Positions 34,966 to 46,367 of a stretch of 64,000 nt of DNA are shown piece after piece; position 1 is the first letter of the stretch; each line of letters begins with the position of its first letter. The translations under genes and the position numbers were made by a program. This stretch comes from Heterodera schachtii (lineage: Eukaryota > Nematoda > Chromadorea > Rhabditida > Heteroderidae), in assembly GCA_023374025.1 (NCBI GenBank), contig SIJG01000056.1:186001-250000 (forward strand), written 5' to 3'. The notes under the pieces were generated by a model that was not told the origin of the DNA, did no database searches, and was given only the letters and a program-made list of their open reading frames with translations.

Positions 34966-37310
34966 TTTTTTCGGGATCACGTTGGATTATAGGGATTTGT
35001 TAATAAATATTGTAACGGCACAATTTCAAAGTTACGCAAACATAATTGAAAAATAAATAAAAATTCATAAAAATAAATAATAAGCAAACATTTTCAATGC
35101 GGAAGTGAATTTTCTGATTCAATGCGAAAAAAATGCAATTATAAATTTATTTTTTCTATTCTTAAATGAAAAATATATTATTAATCAAAAATGAGAAAAC
35201 TCGACATTTATTATATAGAAATAATCAAAATTAAAAATATACATTAATTTTCGTTCGAATAAAATCCTTTAATGGAATTTTCATCCAACCAATTTAAAAA
35301 GGAAAAATTTATTTCCAATTTAAAAATATAAAAATATTTGGTTTTAATTTACTATAATTTGAGTAAAATAAGCAAAACTTAGACCTATCAAAGTAAATGG
35401 AAGCACATGCATAAACTCAACTCTATAAGTAATAAATAAGATTTTTTCCGAAAAAAAGAATCCAATTTGCTTTAACAAAATTATTATTAAATATTTTTAA
35501 AAACAAAAAAAGAATAAACTGTTAATTTTTGAGTTAAATAATTTTAACATATTAACTAATTCTTAATTATCAGAAATTTTACAACAATCGAATCAAATTT
35601 TATAATGTATAAATTACTAAATAAATAAATAATCATTATACGAGCGCTTCAGCAACGAGATACAGCTTTCATTAATTTCCTTTAACATATAATGCAATAT
35701 TAATATTTTAAAAAGAAAATAGAGAATCGAAGTCAAATTTTGCATAAATATTGAATTTAATAATGAAAAACTTCCCATTAGTTTTTAATTGAGTGAAAAT
35801 TTTAGTGTTAATAAAATTGTCTCATTATTAAAAAAAATTAATATTAAAATATAAATATAAAAAATACGACAAATAATAAACCAATTTATTAAAAATAATA
35901 AAGATAATGCATAAATATTTAATTTAAGCAATAAATTATATTAGAAACAAGGTTCTGAGGGCATAATAATTTTTTAAACTGTAGGTCAGACTATCAAAGT
36001 CATTTTTATATAAAAAATCCTTTAGTAAAAAATAAAATCCTACAATTATAAAATTATTTAATAATCAATTGCACCAACTCTTTAAATCCACTGAAGATTT
36101 CTCATGATAAACGAAGCGGTATTTCTACTATAAAAATAAATGCTTCTAAATTTAATGCTTTGAAACTATTTTAAAAAGAATATAAAAAACACAAAAAACG
36201 ATGTAAAACATTAAATCGCATACAATCTGAAGAATATTTGGGCTCTATTTCTTAATAATTTACACATTTCAATAAGTTAAATTACTTTTTTAATAAACCA
36301 TAAATATAGTAAAATTAATTAGTTAATTAGCATTATTTAATCAACCAAAATCATTAGTCTTATTCAAAAAATTTGACAATAAATATAATTTTTATTAATA
36401 CAATTGAAAAATAATAAATTTTTCGGAATGAAAATCAATTTATTAATCTTATCCTTACTTGATTAATTAATTATTTAACTCTCTGGACAGATATTGGCTC
36501 AAAATTCACGGCACAAAACGTTTTACAAAGTTATAACAACACTAATTTATTTAAACTCAAAAATTTTTTAATAAATAAAAAATAAAAATTTTTTAGTAAT
36601 AATTAAGTTGTTTTATCTATTATCTCTTTAAAATGGAAAAATAAATAATATAATTGAATTTGTAACAAAAAGCAAAAGCTAAACGCTTCAGTTGCCCATT
36701 TCTGCAGTTCAAGTGACATTAAAATAATTAAGCCATTGTACGAAATTCCTCACAATTTTTCTATTTTTTTTTTGTTTAAGATTTATTTTAATTAATTTAA
36801 ACCAATTTAATAAAATTTTAATTTGATTTACATTTAAAATAATTTTTTATCTTTTAAATATTCCAGTTTTAAAAGAGAATATTCAGAAAGAAAATAAAGA
36901 AATAACAACACATATTAAAATAATAAAAAAGAATTCGTAAAAATGGACAAAACAAGTAAATTTTTATATGTTTATATAATTTAGACATTTTTTAAATATT
37001 TAAAAAATAAAAATAAAATTTAATACTTGGTTAGAGAATTAATCAAGCAAAAAATTAGTAATACTTTATGATAAATATTGAATAGAAATGAGCATAAATA
37101 TATTTTAAATAAATATTCATAGTTGCTTCAGATTTCATCAAAATGAAAATATTTAGAATTTAAGGAATTAAAAAATACTTGCAATTAATAGTAAAATACG
37201 TTACAACAATTTAATTAAATTATTTTAAAAACAAAATTAGAACTAACATAAATGAAAATATTTAAAATTGAATAAATAAAAATACAATTATCACAAATTT
37301 TGGGTAATGT

Positions 37311-37411
37311 GACAAAAGTGTGTTTTAAATTTATTAATAAAATTTAGAGTAATAAAAGAACCATAAATTTTATTGTAATAGTTCATAAAAAGACAAAATA
37401 AGCAAATGATT
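37311..37411 (+). repeat. Dispersed repeat, about 100 bp (copy at 58287-58386)
   Basis: Shares AAAAGTGTGTTTTAAATTT, AATTTAGAGTAATAAAAGA and GTAATAGTTCATAAAAA with 58287-58386. Roughly 90 percent identical by eye, same orientation. Confidence 0.7.
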
Positions 37412-37550
37412 ATTTCACTTTTCAAATTATTTTTAAAACTGAACAAAAATAAATAAATCTTTGAATTAATTTACAGATTATTTTTAAGCTAATATTCTCT
37501 TCTCAGCCGAAATCATAAAAAACCAAACGCTCACGATTTGTGTTCAAAAT

Positions 37551-37730
37551 TATATTTAAATTTATTTAAAAAATCAAAAACCAAAAACATTATTATAAAA
37601 AAATTTTTAACGTCATTAATTAATTAAAAAACTTAAATTAGACTAACTTAAATGAAAATATTAAAATTGAAAAAAAATACATTTATCATAATAGCCATTG
37701 CGTATTTTTAAATAAATAAAAAAATTAATT
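37551..37730 (+). repeat. Diverged repeat (partner 38094-38275 and its duplicate 43313-43494)
   Basis: Shares TATATTTAAATTTATTT, AACTTAAATTAGACTAACTT against AACTAAAACTAGACTAAGCT, and CATAATAGCCATTGCGTATT. An older duplication than the 5.2-kb one, lying just outside it. Confidence 0.75.
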
Positions 37731-38093
37731 CATTTATTTCTGAGTCCATTTTATTATTAATTAATATTTAACTTTTTTAATTACGTAATTTAAAATACAA
37801 AATTTTAAATTTCCATTGTTTTTGCTGATTTACTCCTATGATGATTGACAACGTCCCGTAATATCTCTCCATGTATTTTTTTAATTAACATTGATTTTAT
37901 AGACCTTAAATCAAATCATTAATTCATTCATATGCATTATAAACACTTACAAGGGAACCACCCGAACTGTAACTCGGAAAATACATATATATAATATACC
38001 ATTCGATAGAGGAGGGTCGACTTCTATTGTGAATTTTTAATTTTACGTGCCGATAGCGAAAAACAAAAAAGATATGGGGCCTCAAAAATAAAT

Positions 38094-38275
38094 TATATTT
38101 AAATTTATTTCAAAAATCAAAAACAAAAAAGATTATAAAGGAAAATTTTTTTAGCGTACATTAATTAATTTAAAAACTAAAACTAGACTAAGCTAAATGA
38201 AAATATTAAAATTGAAAAAAAAATACATCTATCATAATAGCCATTGCGTATTTTTAAATAAATAAAAAATTTAAT
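38094..38275 (+). repeat. Diverged repeat within copy 1 (partner 37551-37730)
   Basis: See 37551-37730. Preceded at about 37950-38085 by a less AT-rich, sharply written stretch (GGGAACCACCCGAACTGTAA, CGATAGAGGAGGGTCGACTT, CGTGCCGATAGCGAAAAAC) with no coding frame, which looks like part of another interspersed element. Confidence 0.7.
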
Positions 38276-39569
38276 TTATAATGTTTGGGGTAACGTTTTA
38301 AGACAAAAGTGACTTATAAATGTATTTATAAATTTAATGTAGTAAATGCTCCATCAAAAATTTTTTGCTTGTAAATAAATCAACAATTTATCACCAATTG
38401 GCAATAAGTTTATATGTAACGGATAATAACTAAATTCAAAATTTTCAAAAGATTAGCTTGTGCATCCCCTTGGGTCCTTAATCCCAAAATTGATTTTATT
38501 TTATTTTTTATTTTTTATTTTTTTTATATATAACAATATTCAAAAAGGTGAAAAAAATATAACCAAAGATTATTATTTTAGAATAATAAATTTAAAAGAA
38601 TAAAAAAGTCAAATTAAAGTAATCTTGAGAAAATTTATTTAAACTCCTAAATTAAATAAATAATGATAAAATAATTAATTAATTTATATTAAACAATTTT
38701 TTATTAATTCGAGATTTTCAAATTAAAAAAACAATGGAATAATATAATAATTGCTTAAATAAAGTTAATAAATTAGCATCACTTCATGGGCTTAATTCAA
38801 CTAAGTAATTACTTATTTACCCTAAAGGACGTAAAAAACTAAAGCTCGAAATTCTTGATATAAAAATTTAATCAATAAATAAAAAAGCTAACCATAAATA
38901 GCTGATCTATCTTAATTGTTGATGCTAAAAAAATCATTTATCGGTAACACTGGACCAATGTTTAAAATTCATATTCTATTTGTTTTTGATGAAAACAGTT
39001 AACAAATTTCGAAGGGAAAATTAGTATTTTTGGTGAAAATTTGAATTTTTCCTTCTTAATAACTTTATGAAGTCAAAGTGAAAACCTTATTCAATTGATC
39101 AAAAATTTGAGAATGAACAAAAAACTATTAACAAATTTTAGATTAAAAAAAAATCATTTTTTATAAACAAAATAAAAAACCCATTACTGTAGCTCTAATA
39201 TTAACTGCAAAACAGGATAGAAATTCAGCAAAAAAAATTGCTAAATAACAATTTAAAAATAGTAAAAAAAATTAATAAATTACTTAGGGTGGGTGTTACA
39301 TAAGTTTTGCACCAAAACTTTTTTTCGTTTATCAAAAACCTGTAAAAATTTAAAATATGATGGATTTCTTAGATCTTTTTTTGTTTTGTTCGTCTGGATG
39401 TTTTCTACATTTTCCTTCTAATTTGTTGTTATTCGTTTGTTATTCAGATTTTTGTGAGCGTTTTGCTGACCATGCCAAAAATGGACATTCTTGCACTAAT
39501 ATTTCACGAATTTTTTCAGGTTGAAAATAAGATTTAATCATTCATAAAATGATTTTCTATAACCAAATA

Positions 39570-39720
39570 AGGGTCGTAGAATCTGAATATGGCCTTATAT
39601 CTGTTCTATCTTTTCAGCCAGAGCTTGTACTGCTTCAACTTCGTGCATGAAATTGGAGCTGTACAAGCTCATTGCGAACCCAGAGCTCAAATCTAAGGCC
39701 ATATTCGGACTCAACGTGCC
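39570..39720. repeat. Palindromic island, about 150 bp
   Basis: Outer arms GAATCTGAATATGGCCTTA (from 39580) and, reverse complemented, GAGTCCGAATATGGCCTTA (39694-39712). Inner perfect arms GAGCTTGTAC (39621-39630) and GTACAAGCTC (39661-39670). Clearly GC-richer than its surroundings. The identical duplicate is at 44789-44939. Followed by CGTTTTTGGCGACCACTTTC. Possibly a MITE or structured non-coding element; no coding frame. Confidence 0.7.
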
Positions 39721-40218
39721 TGATTTACCCAAGTTTATGTAAATTCATTGTTTTCAAATCTCATTACAAAAAATTTGTTAGCGGTGGTTCCGAAAAATGC
39801 CGTTTTTGGCGACCACTTTCAGACTCGGCCCTCCAATAATTTATTTAGGTGGTATTAAAATTTTGTCTTATAATTTTTTTATAGTATTAACTTTGCTCTA
39901 TTTACCCACGTTTTCTTTTTTTTCTCTGTATCTTTTTTGATTTTCCTTAAATTAGCCATCAAAAATACCTATCCCGAAAATGACCATTTTTACTTTATCA
40001 ACTCTAACTCCTCAAACCCTTTTTGAAACAAATATTTAACATAAATTTTAAACTTTATTAATGCTGCAATTATAAGATTTAAATGTTTTATAATTTAACA
40101 AGTTATCCCTTTAATGAGGACACTCAAAGAAAACAATCAAATGCAGAAAATATTAAATAACTATTATAATGTGAAAATATTATTATATTTAACAATAAAA
40201 ATCAAATTAAAAACACAC

Positions 40219-40226
40219 AAATAAAA
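40219..40226. repeat. Candidate target duplication, left (AAATAAAA)
   Basis: AAATAAAA against AAACAAAA after the right end (42064-42071): 7 of 8 identical. Mutator-like elements usually make 8-10 bp duplications, but this is low-complexity sequence, so support is modest. Confidence 0.45.
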
Positions 40227-40564
40227 GGCGGTACGACAATTGCGGACGACAATTGCGGACGACAATTGCGGACTGTACTTTTGCGGACGACAATTGCGGA
40301 TCTTACATTTGCGGACCGTACTTTTGCCAAAAAATTGACTGGAAGGGTGGGCCTCGTCAGTACGATCCCTTCCGTATTACAAATTCAAAAACCTAAGTGT
40401 GTTTCGGCCCTTCCGTAGACACACCAAATAAGAAAGCTCACAGCAATAAATTAATAAATAACAAATAGAAAGCACATCTAAGGAGAAAAAGCAAAGCATA
40501 GGATGATAAAGCTATATAATATGTTTTTTTATTGGATTGCTGCAGGCCCAACAACAGCTTCTAC
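40227..40564 (+). repeat. Left terminal inverted repeat of the Mutator-like element (copy 1)
   Basis: Contains three adjacent ACAATTGCGGACG units at the outer end plus variants (TTGCGGACTGTACTTTTGC, TTACATTTGCGGACCGTAC). Read from inside outwards it supplies the sequence complementary to CAATAAAAAAACAT at 40525-40534, i.e. an AATAAA (40528-40533, minus strand) downstream of the secreted-protein gene. It differs from the right repeat by a few substitutions and repeat number. Confidence 0.85.
40528..40533 (-). terminator. AATAAA poly(A) signal in the left TIR, for the minus-strand gene
   Basis: AATAAA on the minus strand 63-68 nt past the stop codon of the small secreted-protein gene (40596-40598). 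The symmetric AATAAA at 41729-41734 serves the plus-strand transposase fragment because both lie in the inverted repeats. Confidence 0.5.
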
Positions 40565-40595
40565 AACAAATACACCTTATGAACGCAAAAATAAC

Positions 40596-40916
40596 TCAAG
40601 ACTTTTTCCATTCATCAAACCATACATAAGCACTATAGCCATTGCTTTTCGTGATCGTCCAATTTTTTATCCCCACCATCTTTAGCTAAATTACTTATTT
40701 AAATTAAATTATTTCAAAATTTCTTACTTTAAAAGCAAATTTCCTTAATTGTGCTGTTATTGCTCCACCGAGGGAACCGATTGTTGCACTTGTTAAAATA
40801 TGCGCATTCTTTAGAGTTTTTAGTGTTTTGGCGGTTTGGTAAAGGGTAGCAATTGGGTGGCAATCGCTCACAACAAATAAATTGGTCAGAAAAAGGATTT
40901 TTGACAATAATTTCAT
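40596..40916 (-). CDS. Small predicted secreted protein, two exons, 92 aa (transposon-borne)
   Basis: Exon 1 (40728-40916) starts MKLLSKILFLTNLFVVSDCH, a good signal peptide (Lys, hydrophobic ILFLTNLFVV, small residues before a likely cut near SDC), and ends ...AITAQLRKFAFK. A 42-bp intron (40686-40727, GTAAGA...AATTTAG) joins it in phase 0 to exon 2 (40596-40685): LKMVGIKNWTITKSNGYSAY then VWFDEWKKS and TGA. Predicted mature form is about 73 aa with a Lys-rich centre and Trp/Tyr-rich C-terminus; no family recognised. TATAAAAA lies 30-37 bp upstream of the ATG, and an AATAAA follows in the TIR. It is probably a host gene fragment captured by the element or a second element gene. Without splicing the frame ends after 70 codons. 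Confidence 0.5.
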
Positions 40917-41135
40917 TTTTAATTAATTAATTTGGTTACACAGTGTTTTTATACTAAAATCATTACTAGTTTGCGTTGCTAAATTGCCCAAGGCTCTTTA
41001 AAAAGGAAAAATATTTTTGTTTTGTCGCTCGGAAAAGTTGCGTTGCTAAATTGCCCAAGGCTCTTTAAAAAGGAAAAATTTTTGGCAGGTCCACTGATAT
41101 TAGGAAATTAAATAAACTCTGGTTAGGTTGAAAAA
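40917..41135. promoter_or_regulatory. Shared divergent promoter region inside the Mutator-like element
   Basis: 219 bp between the minus-strand gene and the plus-strand transposase fragment. TATAAAAA (40946-40953, minus) sits about 30 bp before the minus ATG; ATTAAATAAACT sits about 20-30 bp before the plus ATG. A direct repeat, TTGCGTTGCTAAATTGCCCA followed by AGGCTCTTTAAAAAGGAAAA, occurs at 40971 and again at 41038 (67-bp period), a plausible duplicated control element. Promoter activity is inferred from position only. Confidence 0.4.
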
Positions 41136-41683
41136 ATGAATGAGTCCTATTTAAGAACTTATGTCATTTGGCCAAATGGGGCTAATCCATTGTTTGTGCC
41201 AACTTCATGGAACCATCACAATTCAATCATTGGAAATCTGGCACGTACGAACAACGCACAAGAAGCCTTTCATCTGGCATTGAGAAGACAATTGCGAAAT
41301 ATGGAAAAATATGGAAAAAATAGATATAGAACTCCATCCTAGAAGCTTCAAACCAAGCTAAAAACATGTTTTTCATGCGTTTCAGGCCTCCCACAGTCCA
41401 GGAAAAAAATATATTCCATATAATTTCATGCCCTACTCATTAATGTCTTAAAAAGCGAAGAAAGAATTGCAACAGATAGATTAAGAGAATATGAAGTTGA
41501 CAACACACGGGGATAAATCTTCGACCAAGAGCAAAAAAGTATAGAGAAAATGATGCAGCAATTAAACGAATGGTAATGGTATTCGATGAGATTGAAGAAC
41601 CGACGGATCAACAGTATTTAGACCATCTTAGAGCTTTACAATATAGACTAGCGGGAAACGACATCGATAATTGGGGCCAATAA
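41136..41683 (+). pseudogene. Mutator-like transposase, C-terminal fragment (frameshifted)
   Basis: First frame (41136-41342) contains LFVPTSWNHHNSIIGNLART and NNAQEAFHLALRRQL, matching the region of MULE transposases where a W-N...RTNN..E.FH motif follows the catalytic core. After a stop, a second frame reads LINVLKSEERIATDRLREYE (about 41439-41516), and after a one-base shift a third reads RPRAKKYRENDAAIKRMVMV to WGQ and TAA (41681-41683), matching the usual basic R..KY...D..I..MV tail. At least two breaks separate the pieces, and the DDE catalytic core and N-terminal domains are absent. It cannot encode an active transposase. Read outward from the shared promoter region into the right TIR. 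Confidence 0.75.
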
Positions 41684-41697
41684 TTTTTTGTGATATC

Positions 41698-42063
41698 GTA
41701 GAAGCTGTTGTTGGGCCTGCAGCAATCCAATAAAAAAACATATTATATAGCTTTATCATCCTATGCTTTGCTTTTTCTCCTTAGATGTGCTTTCTATTTG
41801 TTATTTATTAATTTATTGCTGTAAGCTTTCTTGTTTGGTGTGTCTACGGAAGGGCCGAAACACACTTAGATTTTTGAATTTGTAATACGGAAGGGATCGT
41901 ACTGACGAGGCCCACCCTTCAGTTAATTTTTTGGCAAAAGTACGGTCCGCAAGTGTAAGATCCGCAATTGTCGTCCGCAAGTGTAAGATCCGCAATTGTC
42001 GTCCGCAATTGTCGTCCGCAATTGTCCGGTCCGCAATTGCCGGTCCGCAATTGTCGTAGCACC
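41698..42063 (-). repeat. Right terminal inverted repeat (copy 1)
   Basis: Inverse of 40227-40564, with AATAAA at 41729-41734 (plus strand) 46 bp after the transposase stop. Outer end carries two copies of a 28-bp unit GTGTAAGATCCGCAATTGTC + GTCCGCAA plus several CCGCAATTGTCGT units. Confidence 0.85.
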
Positions 42064-44788
42064 AAACAAAATTCAAAATTAATAATTTGAAATAAAACTA
42101 CTTTTAGAAAATAAACAAATTTGTCAGAACAGGTATTGGAAGTTACACAATCTAAGGAAGAGAATACAAAATACAATAGCAATATCACTAAAAAACTATG
42201 AAGAATTTATGCGTAAAATTCATTATCAATAAAATTTTGCGTTTTTAGTTGCAATAAAAATAAAATTTTTTTTAAAAAGTTGTAAAATTGTTTAGAATAA
42301 ACAAAAATATAGAATTAATTTAAAAAAAAAATTTTGATTTTATAAAACGAATTGACAAAAAAAACTTCTAAATCGATTTATTACATAGTTGCCAATATCA
42401 AGGAATAATAAATTAATCAATTCGACTTTACGAGTAAAATTTTCGAAAATAGAAAACTATTAAAACTTTAATAGAAAAACAATATTCATGAATTAACTTA
42501 AAATGAATTTTAAGAAAGAAATTTTCAATAAATTAATAAAACAAAAAGACAATTAAAAAGAAAAAAGTCAAATAGAATGAGATAAATTTTAAATTTCATT
42601 ATTATAATTTTTTGTAATAAAATTTATTTTTTAAATTCTAAAAAATTTTGACAACGAAAAGCTTTATAAAATTGCAAAATAATAATTATAATTATTTTCA
42701 AAACTATTTTATCAATTATCATTCAATTCATCTAAAGCTGTGATAAAAATAATGAATTAGAATCATTTTACAAAATGACCAATCAAATAATGTATTAATA
42801 AAGTATAAATTAATTTTATTTAATTAAATAAAATAATGGGATTTTGATTGAATTTAGAAATTTTATTAAACTATTTTTTGGTTTTTTTCGCTACTTAAAA
42901 ACATTGTTAAAAAAGCTATTATTAATTGATAAATTAAAAGAAATTATATTATTAATTCAAAAAGGGATAGTGATTTTAATAATTGAAACTTAAAAATGTT
43001 CTTCACTAAAGTACAGTAAATTCATAAATTTCCATTGTTTTTGCTGATTTACTCCTATGATGATTGACAACGTCCCGTAATATCTCTCCATGTATTTTTT
43101 TAATTAACATTGATTTTATAGACCTTAAATCAAATCATTAATTCATTCATATGCATTATAAACACTTACAAGGGAACCACCCGAACTGTAACTCGGAAAA
43201 TACATATATATAATATACCATTCGATAGAGGAGGGTCGACTTCTATTGTGAATTTTTAATTTTACGTGCCGATAGCGAAAAACAAAAAAGATATGGGGCC
43301 TCAAAAATAAATTATATTTAAATTTATTTCAAAAATCAAAAACAAAAAAGATTATAAAGGAAAATTTTTTTAGCGTACATTAATTAATTTAAAAACTAAA
43401 ACTAGACTAAGCTAAATGAAAATATTAAAATTGAAAAAAAAATACATCTATCATAATAGCCATTGCGTATTTTTAAATAAATAAAAAATTTAATTTATAA
43501 TGTTTGGGGTAACGTTTTAAGACAAAAGTGACTTATAAATGTATTTATAAATTTAATGTAGTAAATGCTCCATCAAAAATTTTTTGCTTGTAAATAAATC
43601 AACAATTTATCACCAATTGGCAATAAGTTTATATGTAACGGATAATAACTAAATTCAAAATTTTCAAAAGATTAGCTTGTGCATCCCCTTGGGTCCTTAA
43701 TCCCAAAATTGATTTTATTTTATTTTTTATTTTTTATTTTTTTTATATATAACAATATTCAAAAAGGTGAAAAAAATATAACCAAAGATTATTATTTTAG
43801 AATAATAAATTTAAAAGAATAAAAAAGTCAAATTAAAGTAATCTTGAGAAAATTTATTTAAACTCCTAAATTAAATAAATAATGATAAAATAATTAATTA
43901 ATTTATATTAAACAATTTTTTATTAATTCGAGATTTTCAAATTAAAAAAACAATGGAATAATATAATAATTGCTTAAATAAAGTTAATAAATTAGCATCA
44001 CTTCATGGGCTTAATTCAACTAAGTAATTACTTATTTACCCTAAAGGACGTAAAAAACTAAAGCTCGAAATTCTTGATATAAAAATTTAATCAATAAATA
44101 AAAAAGCTAACCATAAATAGCTGATCTATCTTAATTGTTGATGCTAAAAAAATCATTTATCGGTAACACTGGACCAATGTTTAAAATTCATATTCTATTT
44201 GTTTTTGATGAAAACAGTTAACAAATTTCGAAGGGAAAATTAGTATTTTTGGTGAAAATTTGAATTTTTCCTTCTTAATAACTTTATGAAGTCAAAGTGA
44301 AAACCTTATTCAATTGATCAAAAATTTGAGAATGAACAAAAAACTATTAACAAATTTTAGATTAAAAAAAAATCATTTTTTATAAACAAAATAAAAAACC
44401 CATTACTGTAGCTCTAATATTAACTGCAAAACAGGATAGAAATTCAGCAAAAAAAATTGCTAAATAACAATTTAAAAATAGTAAAAAAAATTAATAAATT
44501 ACTTAGGGTGGGTGTTACATAAGTTTTGCACCAAAACTTTTTTTCGTTTATCAAAAACCTGTAAAAATTTAAAATATGATGGATTTCTTAGATCTTTTTT
44601 TGTTTTGTTCGTCTGGATGTTTTCTACATTTTCCTTCTAATTTGTTGTTATTCGTTTGTTATTCAGATTTTTGTGAGCGTTTTGCTGACCATGCCAAAAA
44701 TGGACATTCTTGCACTAATATTTCACGAATTTTTTCAGGTTGAAAATAAGATTTAATCATTCATAAAATGATTTTCTATAACCAAATA

Positions 44789-44939
44789 AGGGTCGTAGAA
44801 TCTGAATATGGCCTTATATCTGTTCTATCTTTTCAGCCAGAGCTTGTACTGCTTCAACTTCGTGCATGAAATTGGAGCTGTACAAGCTCATTGCGAACCC
44901 AGAGCTCAAATCTAAGGCCATATTCGGACTCAACGTGCC
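44789..44939. repeat. Palindromic island, duplicate of 39570-39720
   Basis: Same sequence at offset 5219. Confidence 0.7.
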
Positions 44940-45827
44940 TGATTTACCCAAGTTTATGTAAATTCATTGTTTTCAAATCTCATTACAAAAAATTTGTTAG
45001 CGGTGGTTCCGAAAAATGCCGTTTTTGGCGACCACTTTCAGACTCGGCCCTCCAATAATTTATTTAGGTGGTATTAAAATTTTGTCTTATAATTTTTTTA
45101 TAGTATTAACTTTGCTCTATTTACCCACGTTTTCTTTTTTTTCTCTGTATCTTTTTTGATTTTCCTTAAATTAGCCATCAAAAATACCTATCCCGAAAAT
45201 GACCATTTTTACTTTATCAACTCTAACTCCTCAAACCCTTTTTGAAACAAATATTTAACATAAATTTTAAACTTTATTAATGCTGCAATTATAAGATTTA
45301 AATGTTTTATAATTTAACAAGTTATCCCTTTAATGAGGACACTCAAAGAAAACAATCAAATGCAGAAAATATTAAATAACTATTATAATGTGAAAATATT
45401 ATTATATTTAACAATAAAAATCAAATTAAAAACACACAAATAAAAGGCGGTACGACAATTGCGGACGACAATTGCGGACGACAATTGCGGACGACAATTG
45501 CGGACTGTACTTTTGCGGACGACAATTGCGGATCTTACATTTGCGGACCGTACTTTTGCCAAAAAATTGACTGGAAGGGTGGGCCTCGTCAGTACGATCC
45601 CTTCCGTATTACAAATTCAAAAACCTAAGTGTGTTTCGGCCCTTCCGTAGACACACCAAATAAGAAAGCTCACAGCAATAAATTAATAAATAACAAATAG
45701 AAAGCACATCTAAGGAGAAAAAGCAAAGCATAGGATGATAAAGCTATATAATATGTTTTTTTATTGGATTGCTGCAGGCCCAACAACAGCTTCTACAACA
45801 AATACACCTTATGAACGCAAAAATAAC

Positions 45828-46148
45828 TCAAGACTTTTTCCATTCATCAAACCATACATAAGCACTATAGCCATTGCTTTTCGTGATCGTCCAATTTTTT
45901 ATCCCCACCATCTTTAGCTAAATTACTTATTTAAATTAAATTATTTCAAAATTTCTTACTTTAAAAGCAAATTTCCTTAATTGTGCTGTTATTGCTCCAC
46001 CGAGGGAACCGATTGTTGCACTTGTTAAAATATGCGCATTCTTTAGAGTTTTTAGTGTTTTGGCGGTTTGGTAAAGGGTAGCAATTGGGTGGCAATCGCT
46101 CACAACAAATAAATTGGTCAGAAAAAGGATTTTTGACAATAATTTCAT
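45828..46148 (-). CDS. Small predicted secreted protein, two exons, 92 aa (second copy)
   Basis: Exons 45960-46148 and 45828-45917 with the same 42-bp intron, signal peptide MKLLSKILFLTNLFVVSDC and C-terminus VWFDEWKKS as the copy at 40596-40916. I see no substitution in the coding parts. Two identical intact reading frames are consistent with either recent duplication or function. Confidence 0.5.
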
Positions 46149-46367
46149 TTTTAATTAATTAATTTGGTTACACAGTGTTTTTATACTAAAATCATTACTA
46201 GTTTGCGTTGCTAAATTGCCCAAGGCTCTTTAAAAAGGAAAAATATTTTTGTTTTGTCGCTCGGAAAAGTTGCGTTGCTAAATTGCCCAAGGCTCTTTAA
46301 AAAGGAAAAATTTTTGGCAGGTCCACTGATATTAGGAAATTAAATAAACTCTGGTTAGGTTGAAAAA

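Larger units (their letters stand above)
34966..37806. other. AT-rich intergenic DNA with dispersed repeats
   Basis: No gene supported. Contains repeat 37311-37411 (copy at 58287-58386) and repeat 37551-37730 (diverged copy inside the duplicated unit). Confidence 0.5.
40227..42063. mobile_element. Mutator-like element with long TIRs, copy 1 (1837 bp)
   Basis: Left inverted repeat 40227-40564 and right inverted repeat 41698-42063 match over their whole length, starting GGCGGTACGACAATTGCGGA and, inward from the right, GGTGCTACGACAATTGCGGA. The outer 100-150 bp consist of tandem GACAATTGCGGAC-type repeats; the inner part is unique sequence ending ...CCAACAACAGCTTCTAC. The interior of about 1.13 kb holds a two-exon minus-strand gene and a plus-strand transposase fragment, divergently arranged. 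Long TIRs plus a Mutator-type transposase tail identify the class. The catalytic N-terminal part of the transposase is missing, so the element is non-autonomous. Carrying a non-transposase gene makes it resemble Pack-MULEs known from plants. Confidence 0.8.
37807..43025. repeat. 5.2-kb tandem duplication, copy 1 (5219 bp)
   Basis: Begins AAATTTCCATTGTTTTTGCT and ends GTACAGTAAATTCAT; directly followed by copy 2. The offset between copies is 5219 bp up to the left inverted repeat of the contained transposon, 5232 bp after it, and 5260 bp after the right inverted repeat. The only length differences are therefore one 13-bp and one 28-bp repeat unit. All other sequence compared looked identical, so the duplication is very recent, or it represents two alleles placed in tandem by assembly. 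Confidence 0.95.

Noticed and set aside
40503..40685. 60-codon plus-strand ORF MIKLYNMFFYWIAAG...
   Set aside because: Antisense shadow of exon 2 of the minus-strand secreted-protein gene plus TIR sequence; its first third is in the inverted repeat, which reads in the opposite sense elsewhere.
41813..42188. ORFs with repeated NCGRQLRTTIAD peptides
   Set aside because: Translation of the TIR subterminal GACAATTGCGGAC repeats; frame and length change with repeat number.
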